This document shows, piece after piece, positions 4,789-9,935 of a stretch of 9,935 nucleotides of DNA. Below the pieces are notes generated by a model, which had not been told where the DNA came from, searched no databases, and was given only the letters and a program-made list of their open reading frames with translations. Every line of letters starts with the position of its first letter. Within the stretch, counting starts at the first letter, position 1. Origin of the DNA: Clostridiales bacterium (GTDB lineage: Bacteria > Bacillota > Clostridia > Oscillospirales > Oscillospiraceae). Where the stretch lies: contig JAJQAS010000225.1 of assembly GCA_021203685.1 (NCBI GenBank), forward strand, positions 1-9,935. The letters run 5' to 3'. The translations under genes were made by a program, and so were the position numbers.

Positions 4789-6147
4789 ATGATCCATACC
4801 TTTGAAGCCCTGGGCTGTTACATCGCCATGGACGTGGCCAGCGGCGCAGTCCATGTGCTGGACAAACTGACCTTCGACCTGCTGAACCTGGTGGAGCCGC
4901 CCATGGGGGAACACTGCCCGCCGGAGATCATCGCCGCCCTGCCCCAGTACCAGCCCCAGGCCCTGGAGGAGAGCTGGCAGGAGCTGCGGGCGCTGGCGGA
5001 ACAGAAGCTGCTCTTTGAGGAGGAGACCTACATCGACCCCGCCTGGGCGGTGGTGAAAAACACCCCCATCAAGGCCCTGTGCCTCAACGTGGCCCACGAC
5101 TGCAACCTGCGCTGCAAGTACTGCTTCGCCTCCAAGGGGGGCTACGGCACCGGGCGCAAGCTGATGGACTTCGAGACAGCCAAGCGCGCCATCGACTTTG
5201 TGGTGGAGAAGTCCGGCAAGCGCCGGAACATCGAGGTGGACTTCTTCGGCGGCGAGCCGATGATGGCCCTGGACACCTGCAAAAAGACGGTGGCCTACGC
5301 CCGTGAGATCGAAAAGACCCACGACAAGCACTTCCGTTTCACCATGACCACCAACGGGATGCTGCTGAACGACGAAAACTCCGCCTACTTCAACCAGGAG
5401 ATGAAAAACTGCGTCCTCTCTCTGGACGGGCGCAAGTCGGTCAACGACGCCATGCGGGTCACGGCGGGGGGACAGGGCAGCTACGATGTCATCGTCCCTA
5501 AGTTCCAGAAGCTGGTGGAAGGTCGGGGCGATCAGGAGTATTACGTCCGGGGCACCTACACCCGGGACAACCTGGACTTCGCCCAGGACGTGCTGCACAT
5601 CTGTGACGACCTGGGGTTCCGCAACGTCTCCGTGGAACCGGCGGTGGGCAAGCCCGATGACCCCTATGCCATCACCGAGGCGGAGGTCCCCGCCGCCTGC
5701 GCCGAGTACGAGAAGCTGGCCCGGGCCCTGGTGGACCGGCCTGAGGTGAATTTCTTCCACTTCTACGTGGACCTGGAGCAGGGCCCCTGCGTCATCAAGC
5801 GGATGCGGGGCTGCGGCGCGGGCAACGAGTATGTGGCCGTCACCCCGGAGGGGGACATCTACCCCTGCCACCAGTTCGTGGGCAACCCGGATTTCCGCAT
5901 GGGCAACCTCTACGAAGGCACCTTCGACCAGACCATCGCGGACAAGTTCGCCGGGGTCAACGTCTACACCAAGGAAGCCTGCCGGGACTGCTGGGCCAAG
6001 TTCTACTGCTCCGGCGGCTGCTCCGCCTGCAACTACAACGTCAACGGCGACATCATGCAGCCCAGTCAGGTGGCCTGCGACCTGGAGCGCAAGCGGCTGG
6101 AGTGCGCCATTGCCATCAAGGCCATTCGGGCGGGGTTGGCGGAGTGA
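4789..6147 (+). CDS. scfB: SCIFF peptide maturase, radical SAM/SPASM
   Basis: Forms thioether cross-links between cysteines and acceptor residues of the SCIFF peptide, using radical SAM chemistry. The protein is 452 aa, the usual size. Residues 1 to about 90 make a leader-binding (RRE-like) winged-helix region. The radical SAM motif CNLRCKYC holds C105, C109 and C112, and GGEP is at 154-157. The C-terminal SPASM domain carries cysteines for the auxiliary 4Fe-4S clusters: C334, C342 (RGCGAG), IYPCHQ, ACRDCWAKFYCSGGCSAC and VACDL. The ATG at 4789 is 9 bases after AGAGG. It follows its substrate scfA, separated by a terminator and a palindromic repeat. The stop codon directly abuts a 7-mer repeat array. 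Confidence 0.95.
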   Translation: MIHTFEALGCYIAMDVASGAVHVLDKLTFDLLNLVEPPMGEHCPPEIIAALPQYQPQALEESWQELRALAEQKLLFEEETYIDPAWAVVKNTPIKALCLNVAHDCNLRCKYCFASKGGYGTGRKLMDFETAKRAIDFVVEKSGKRRNIEVDFFGGEPMMALDTCKKTVAYAREIEKTHDKHFRFTMTTNGMLLNDENSAYFNQEMKNCVLSLDGRKSVNDAMRVTAGGQGSYDVIVPKFQKLVEGRGDQEYYVRGTYTRDNLDFAQDVLHICDDLGFRNVSVEPAVGKPDDPYAITEAEVPAACAEYEKLARALVDRPEVNFFHFYVDLEQGPCVIKRMRGCGAGNEYVAVTPEGDIYPCHQFVGNPDFRMGNLYEGTFDQTIADKFAGVNVYTKEACRDCWAKFYCSGGCSACNYNVNGDIMQPSQVACDLERKRLECAIAIKAIRAGLAE

Positions 6148-6175
6148 GCTATTAGCTGTTAGCTATTATCCATTA
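6148..6175 (+). repeat. 7-mer array, left
   Basis: Four 7-mers begin at the first base after the scfB stop: GCTATTA, GCTGTTA, GCTATTA, TCCATTA. Their reverse complements match the array at 6510-6537, so the two bracket the region as inverted terminal arrays. Confidence 0.75.
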
Positions 6176-6180
6176 GTAGA

Positions 6181-6235
6181 AACCCCTCCACCATGCTTCG
6201 CATGGTCCCCCTCCCCTTTCAGGGGAGGCGAGGGG
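6181..6235 (-). repeat. Cruciform repeat, copy C
   Basis: Outer stem CCCCTC (6183-6188) with GAGGGG (6230-6235). Arm 2 is ACCATGC-TTC-GCATGGT (6190-6206), a perfect 7-bp stem with a sequence unlike the other copies. Arm 1 is CCTCCCCT-TTC-AGGGGAGG (6210-6228), identical to copy B. Same orientation as B, inverted to D. Confidence 0.85.
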
Positions 6236-6254
6236 CATAATGCTTGACGTTTGG

Positions 6255-6285
6255 TTTGTGCTTTTGCTCAAAAGGCACAAATTTT
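6255..6285 (+). terminator. Possible weak terminator after scfB
   Basis: TTTGTGCTTTTG (6255-6266) pairs with CAAAAGGCACAAA (6269-6281) around CT, with one bulged base, followed by only four T. It is the only terminator-like hairpin downstream of scfB. The stem is AT-rich and the T run short, so activity is doubtful. Confidence 0.35.
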
Positions 6286-6348
6286 AGAGCGAAATCAACA
6301 TGATAGAGACCTTTTGCCTCTTAGCGGATACCCTTCCGCAACCGACCA

Positions 6349-6411
6349 CCCCTCTTGCCTCCCCTGAAAGGGGAGGAGGGCCGCCGCCTTCAGGCGGTGG
6401 CGGAGGGGTTT
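6349..6411 (+). repeat. Cruciform repeat, copy D
   Basis: Outer stem CCCCTC (6349-6354) with GAGGGG (6403-6408). Arm 1 is CCTCCCCT-GAA-AGGGGAGG (6358-6376). Arm 2 is GCCGCCGCCT-TC-AGGCGGTGGC (6380-6401), 10 bp with one wobble. Same orientation as copy A, and inverted to copy C about 115 bases away. Confidence 0.85.
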
Positions 6412-6509
6412 CCGCTGGAATAAGCGACAAGACTGATTCAAAGGGACGACCAATTTATTAAACTGTTCCGCCCCTTTCTCCGAGCGGTTTCGACATCGTA
6501 TAGCAAAGC

Positions 6510-6537
6510 TAACAGCTAACAGCCAATAGCTAACAGC
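6510..6537 (+). repeat. 7-mer array, right
   Basis: Four 7-mers: TAACAGC, TAACAGC, CAATAGC, TAACAGC. This is the inverted counterpart of the array at 6148-6175. It ends at the sigma-E-like -35 of the next gene. Confidence 0.75.
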
Positions 6538-6566
6538 TCATAAAAATTCCCCTGTCCGCATAGGCT
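6538..6566 (+). promoter_or_regulatory. Sigma-E-like promoter for the spoIIM-like gene
   Basis: TCATAAAA (6538-6545) and CATAGGCT (6559-6566) with a 13-nt spacer, the same arrangement as at 3805-3833. The -10 again falls in the loop of a terminator-like hairpin. The -10 is less perfect (GG instead of CA). In B. subtilis spoIIM is transcribed by sigma-E, which fits. Inference from motif and gene type. Confidence 0.45.
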
Positions 6567-6585
6567 TGGACAGGGGTGATTTTTT
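6549..6585 (+). terminator. Terminator-like hairpin overlapping the spoIIM-like ribosome binding site
   Basis: CCCCTGTCC (6549-6557) pairs perfectly with GGACAGGGG (6568-6576) around a 10-base loop, followed by TGATTTTTT. The 3' arm and following bases (AGGGGTGAT) form the Shine-Dalgarno of the gene starting at 6584, and the start codon uses the last T residues. It could terminate incoming transcripts and hide the start on them. Confidence 0.65.
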
Positions 6586-7195
6586 GGGCAAACAAACGCG
6601 GGTGCGCCTGTGGTCGCTGCCCTCCATGCAGCCGGCCAGGGCCACCCTCCTCACCGCCGGGGGCTTCGCCCTGGGCGGGCTGCTGGGGTGCCTGTTCTCC
6701 GCCTGCCTCCAGGGGGAAGGTTCCGCCGCGCTGACCGCCTATCTGGAAAGCTATTTGACGCTGGCAAAGGCCGAGGGCGCGGCCCAGCCGGGCTGGTGGG
6801 CGGTGGGCTGGCAGGTGCTGCGGGAGGCGCTGGCGGTGGGTCTGCTGCGGTTTACGGTGCTGGGGGTGCGGCTGGTGCCCCTGGTCATGGGGGTGAAGGG
6901 CTTTCTGCTGTCCTTCGCCATCTCCGCCTTTGTCCGCTGCTACTGCTGGCGGGGATTGGGAGCCGCGCTGCTGCTCTTCGGCGGAGCGGAGTGTTTGCAG
7001 GTGACGGCGCTGTTCCTGCTGGCGGTGGAGAGCTGGCTGGGGGCGGAGCGCCGGGGCCGGGAGCTGCGCGCCGGAGAGGAAACGGAGAGCCTGCGGGTCT
7101 ATCTGGTCTGCCTGCTGCTGCTGATCGGGTCGGCGGCGCTGCAAAAACTGCTGGCGGGCCCCATGGTCCGGGGACTGACGCTGCTGTTGGGATGA
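6584..7195 (+). CDS. SpoIIM-like sporulation membrane protein
   Basis: Probable stage II sporulation protein M (DUF95) homologue. In B. subtilis SpoIIM joins SpoIID and SpoIIP in the mother-cell engulfment complex. From the TTG at 6584 it has 203 aa, against 214 in B. subtilis. Five hydrophobic segments are visible at roughly 22-42, 78-100, 102-120, 125-150 and 178-198. The segment LGVRLVPLVMGVKGF followed by a serine/phenylalanine-rich helix matches the SpoIIM core pattern of a glycine, GhPhh and KGFhhGF. Recognition rests on this pattern and length, so other small membrane families are possible. The TTG is chosen because GGTGAT lies just upstream; the earlier TTG at 6566 falls inside the hairpin. 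A sigma-E-like promoter precedes it. The gene is flanked by a repeat region on the left and glmM on the right. Confidence 0.6.
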   Translation: MGKQTRVRLWSLPSMQPARATLLTAGGFALGGLLGCLFSACLQGEGSAALTAYLESYLTLAKAEGAAQPGWWAVGWQVLREALAVGLLRFTVLGVRLVPLVMGVKGFLLSFAISAFVRCYCWRGLGAALLLFGGAECLQVTALFLLAVESWLGAERRGRELRAGEETESLRVYLVCLLLLIGSAALQKLLAGPMVRGLTLLLG

Positions 7196-7236
7196 CTTTT
7201 CTTGCAGGAAAACCTGCACCATATGCAAAATAATAG

Positions 7237-7265
7237 TTGGAAGATCCGGCGAACTGTGGTATAAT
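7237..7265 (+). promoter_or_regulatory. Sigma-A promoter of glmM
   Basis: TTGGAA (7237-7242), 17 nt, and a perfect TATAAT (7260-7265). The start is expected near 7272, just before an in-frame ATG at 7274, giving a 65-nt leader to the chosen glmM start. Confidence 0.8.
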
Positions 7266-7336
7266 GGCTTGTCATGAAAAATCACGCTCCGACTTATTTA
7301 CAGGTGGAGCGAATACAGATAGCGAAAGGGATCGTT

Positions 7337-8689
7337 ATGGGAAAATACTTTGGAACCGACGGCTTCCGGGGCGAAGCCAATGTCACGCTGCTGTCCCGCC
7401 ACGCCTATGAGATCGGCCGTTTCCTGGGCTGGTACTACGGCGCGCGGCAGGGCAGGCACTGCCGCATCGTCATCGGCAAAGACACCCGCCGCAGCGGCTA
7501 TATGCTGGAGTCGGCCCTGTCCTCCGGCATCATCTGTTCCGGCGGCGATGTCTATATGATGTGGGTGACCACCACCCCCAGCGTCTCCTATATCACCCGG
7601 ACGGAGGGCTTTGACTGCGGCGTGATGATCTCCGCCAGCCACAATCCCTTCTATGACAACGGCATCAAACTGCTCAACAGCCAGGGTGAAAAGATGGACG
7701 AGGAGACCATCCGTCAAATCGAAGCTTATATGGACGGCGAGACCCCGCCCATCCCCATGGCCAGCCGGGAAAACATCGGCAGCCAGTTGGACTTCGAGGC
7801 GGGCCGCAACCGCTACACCGGCTACCTGATCTCCCAGGGCATCTACAACTTCCGGGGCATCAAAGTGGGACTGGACTGCGCCAATGGCAGCGCCTGGCGC
7901 ATCGCGCAGAACGTGTTCAACGCCCTGGGGGCCGAGGTGCATATCATGGGCAACCAGCCCAACGGCACCAACATCAACAACGGCGTGGGCAGCACCCACA
8001 TCGAGGGCCTCCAGGCCCTGGTGCGGGAAAAGCACCTGGACGTGGGCTTTGCCTACGACGGCGACGCCGACCGCTGCCTTTGCGTGGACGAGAAGGGCAA
8101 CGTGGTCAACGGGGATCTGATCCTCTACATCTACGGGCGGTACATGAAGGAGCGGGGCCACCTGCTGACCAACACCGTGGTCACCACCGTCATGTCCAAC
8201 TTCGGCCTGTACAAAGCCTTTGACGAGGCGGGCATTGACTACGCTAAGACCGACGTGGGGGACAAGTACGTCTACGAGTATATGTCCAGCCACGGCTGCC
8301 GCCTGGGCGGCGAGCAGTCCGGCCACATCATTTTCAGCAAGTACGCCACCACCGGCGACGGCATTTTGACCTCTTTGAAGATGATGCAGGCCATGATCGG
8401 TTCCAAAAAGACCCTGTCGGAGCTGGCTGCGCCGGTGAAGATCTATCCCCAGAAGCTGGAGAACGTCCGGGTCAAGAGCAAGCCAGAGGCCCAAAACGAC
8501 TCCGCCGTCCAGGCGGCTGTCCAGGCCGTGGCCGACGAGCTGGGGGACACCGGCCGCATTTTGGTGCGGGAGAGCGGCACCGAGCCGCTGATCCGCGTCA
8601 TGGTGGAGGCGGAGACCCAGGAGCAGTGCGATGCCTGTGTGAAGCGGGTCACCGATGTCATCATCGCGCGGGGCCATCAGGCGGTGTGA
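7337..8689 (+). CDS. glmM: Phosphoglucosamine mutase (GlmM)
   Basis: Interconverts glucosamine-6-phosphate and glucosamine-1-phosphate on the way to UDP-GlcNAc for peptidoglycan; cytoplasmic. From the ATG at 7337 the protein is 450 aa, the family's normal length. It begins with the hallmark GKYFGTDGFRG. The phosphoserine loop is SASHNP with Ser101, the metal loop is DGDADR with D241, D243 and D245, the sugar loop is GGEQSGH with E326, and the phosphate loop is RESGTEP (411-417). AAAGGG at 7325-7330 supports this start. The frame is open up to an ATG at 7274, which would add 21 residues of no family resemblance. It has its own promoter and a strong terminator, so it is likely monocistronic. 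A general phosphoglucomutase is possible but the start motif favours GlmM. Confidence 0.93.
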   Translation: MGKYFGTDGFRGEANVTLLSRHAYEIGRFLGWYYGARQGRHCRIVIGKDTRRSGYMLESALSSGIICSGGDVYMMWVTTTPSVSYITRTEGFDCGVMISASHNPFYDNGIKLLNSQGEKMDEETIRQIEAYMDGETPPIPMASRENIGSQLDFEAGRNRYTGYLISQGIYNFRGIKVGLDCANGSAWRIAQNVFNALGAEVHIMGNQPNGTNINNGVGSTHIEGLQALVREKHLDVGFAYDGDADRCLCVDEKGNVVNGDLILYIYGRYMKERGHLLTNTVVTTVMSNFGLYKAFDEAGIDYAKTDVGDKYVYEYMSSHGCRLGGEQSGHIIFSKYATTGDGILTSLKMMQAMIGSKKTLSELAAPVKIYPQKLENVRVKSKPEAQNDSAVQAAVQAVADELGDTGRILVRESGTEPLIRVMVEAETQEQCDACVKRVTDVIIARGHQAV

Positions 8690-8753
8690 AGCCCCTTTGG
8701 CGCACGCAGCAAACGGTTATATGAATCCGTCCTGTTCTGGTCCAATCAGGATG

Positions 8754-8798
8754 GCGCCGCACGATTCGCAGAAGTGAATCGTGCGGCGCTGTTTTTTT
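8754..8798 (+). terminator. Strong terminator of glmM
   Basis: GCGCCGCACGATTC (8754-8767) pairs perfectly with GAATCGTGCGGCGC (8776-8789), a 14-bp stem with an 8-base loop, then TGTTTTTTT. No T run exists on the opposite strand, so it serves glmM and not the converging isomerase gene, whose stop is only four bases away. Confidence 0.92.
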
Positions 8799-8801
8799 CG
8801 T

Positions 8802-9935
8802 TTAATTCCAGGGATTCTCGGTGGGATAGGGCAGACTCTTGGGCTGGTTATAGGCGATGTCCTCCACGCCCAGGAACTTGAACACCTCATAGAGATACTT
8901 GCCCACATGGGAGAAGGCCACCGCCCCGTGGTGGGGGTACCGCTTCTGAATCAGCACGTGGCGGTAGAACCGACCCATCTCCGGGATGGCGAACACGCCG
9001 ATGCCGCCGAAGGAGCGGGTGGCCACGTCCAGCACCTCGCCCTGGGCGATGTAGCTGCGCAGCGTGCCCTCGCTGTCGCACTGGAGGCGGTAGAAGGTGA
9101 TGGGGCTGGCGGCGATGTCGCCCTCCAGGGTGCCGCGGGTGAAGTCCGGCTCGCTGCCTTCCGGCTCCAGGGAGCGGTGCTGGATGAGCTGGTACTTCAC
9201 CGCCCGGTCGGAACACAGCTTGCACTCCGGGGTGTTGCCGCAGTGGAAGCCCATGAAGGTGTCGGTGAGCTTGCAGTCGTATTTGCCCGCGATGTCCTCG
9301 TCGTAGATGTACTTGGGGACGGAGTTGTTGATGTCCAGCAGGGTGACAGTGTCGCCGGAGACGCACATACCGATGTACTCGCTGAGTGCGCCGTAGATGT
9401 CCACCTCGCAGGAAACGGGGATGCCCCGGCTGACCAGGCGGGAGTTGACATAGCAGGGTTCAAACCCGAACTGGCTGGGGAACGCGGGCCAGCACTTGTC
9501 CGCAAAGGCCACATACTGCTTGCTGCCCTTGTGGGCCTCGGCCCAGTCCAGCAGGGTCAGCTCGAATTGGGCCATGCGCTCGTTCAATTCGGGGTAGTAG
9601 CTGCCCTCGCCCATCTCGGCAGCCATGTCCGCGCAGACGGCGGGGATGCGGGGGTCGCCCGCGTGTTCCTTGTAGGAAACCAGCAGGTCCAGCTCGGAAT
9701 TTTCCTCGATTTCCACGCCGATTTCGTACAGGCCCTTGATAGGGGCGTTGCAGGCGAAAAAATCCTGTGGACGGGGGCCGAAGGTGATGAGTTTCAAATT
9801 TTTCACGCCGATGATGGCACGGGCCACGGGGACGAACTCCCGAATCATGTCGGCCACTTCCTCGGCGGTGCCCACGGGGTATTCGGGGATGTAGGCATTC
9901 AGGTGACGCATCCCCAGGTTATAGGAGCAGTTGAG
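8802..9935 (-). CDS. L-fucose isomerase-like protein, partial at the 5' end
   Basis: Member of the L-fucose/L-arabinose isomerase superfamily, which converts an aldose to a ketose at a manganese site. The visible part is 377 aa of a protein normally near 480-590 aa. The frame stays open to the window edge, so the N-terminal part and promoter lie outside. The internal ATG at 9911 is not a credible start. Family marks are the KCWPAF segment, the metal ligands expected from FucI (Glu in SCEVDIYG, Asp in LLDINN, His in HHGAVAFSH), and the C-terminal conserved PYPTENPW. The visible residues suggest an active enzyme. The exact sugar cannot be told; L-fucose use would suit a gut bacterium. It converges on glmM. 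Confidence 0.82.
   Translation of the reverse strand, partial: LNCSYNLGMRHLNAYIPEYPVGTAEEVADMIREFVPVARAIIGVKNLKLITFGPRPQDFFACNAPIKGLYEIGVEIEENSELDLLVSYKEHAGDPRIPAVCADMAAEMGEGSYYPELNERMAQFELTLLDWAEAHKGSKQYVAFADKCWPAFPSQFGFEPCYVNSRLVSRGIPVSCEVDIYGALSEYIGMCVSGDTVTLLDINNSVPKYIYDEDIAGKYDCKLTDTFMGFHCGNTPECKLCSDRAVKYQLIQHRSLEPEGSEPDFTRGTLEGDIAASPITFYRLQCDSEGTLRSYIAQGEVLDVATRSFGGIGVFAIPEMGRFYRHVLIQKRYPHHGAVAFSHVGKYLYEVFKFLGVEDIAYNQPKSLPYPTENPWN

Larger units (their letters stand above)
6148..6583. other. Repeat-rich intergenic region after scfB
   Basis: This 436-base gap holds, in order, a 7-mer array, repeat copy C, a bulged hairpin, repeat copy D, an inverted 7-mer array, and the promoter and hairpin of the spoIIM-like gene. 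About 100 bases between copy D and the second array (6412-6509) show nothing I can name. No plausible protein gene is present. Base composition is clearly lower in GC than the flanking genes outside the repeats. Confidence 0.7.

Noticed and set aside
6148..6540. CRISPR array
   Set aside because: The repeats are 7-mers without spacers, or single large palindromes. There is no regular repeat-spacer pattern and no cas gene.
7203..7218. TGCAGG-AAAA-CCTGCA as a terminator for the spoIIM-like gene
   Set aside because: The 6-bp stem has no T run after it on either strand; it may be a chance hairpin.
9097..9306. Small plus-strand frame inside the isomerase gene
   Set aside because: It is antisense to a well-conserved coding region and has no ribosome binding site or promoter.

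Overview
The window looks like a chromosomal piece of a GC-rich, spore-forming Firmicute, most likely a gut member of the Oscillospiraceae (Clostridium cluster IV). The evidence is strong AGGAGG-type ribosome binding sites, textbook sigma-A promoters with 17-nt spacers, frequent TTG starts, a SCIFF peptide with its maturase, a TIGR04086/YrzE-type membrane protein and a SpoIIM-like protein. The genus assignment is inference. No transposase, phage gene, CRISPR array, tRNA or rRNA was seen.

Layout. (1) 83-1735, minus strand: a tight queD-queE-folE operon for the queuosine precursor, with 3-nt gaps. A sigma-A promoter at 1892-1920 drives it. The leader contains an intrinsic terminator before queD and, upstream of that, a stem-loop with an A-rich tail that resembles a preQ1-I aptamer. 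(2) 2212-3777, plus strand: tgt, divergent from the operon with its own promoter and a terminator over its stop codon, then yajC with its own promoter. (3) 3865-4250: a TIGR04086/YrzE-type membrane gene broken by a one-base frameshift. (4) 4324-6147: scfA (the SCIFF six-cysteine peptide) and scfB (its radical SAM maturase), separated by a terminator and a palindromic repeat. (5) 6148-6583: a repeat-rich intergenic region. (6) 6584-7195: a SpoIIM-like gene. (7) 7337-8689: glmM with a perfect terminator. (8) 8802-9935, minus strand: the 3' part of an L-fucose isomerase-like gene that runs off the right edge.

How the genes relate. FolE, QueD and QueE make the precursor CDG from GTP, and Tgt inserts the derived preQ1 into tRNA. 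A preQ1-sensing leader would close that loop. QueC, needed between QueE and Tgt, is not in the window. YajC, the TIGR04086 protein and SCIFF/maturase form a gene neighbourhood common in clostridia, but secD and secF are not here.

Most notable non-gene structures. First, the TIGR04086 gene and the spoIIM-like gene share one compact 5' module: a sigma-E-like promoter with a 13-nt spacer, its -10 in the loop of a terminator-like hairpin, the Shine-Dalgarno in the 3' arm, and the start codon at the end of the T run. Second, there are four copies (A-D) of a three-way cruciform repeat whose second arm differs in sequence but stays paired. Copies C and D form an inverted pair inside inverted arrays of 7-mers. 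Third, the queD leader is a candidate riboswitch-controlled attenuator.
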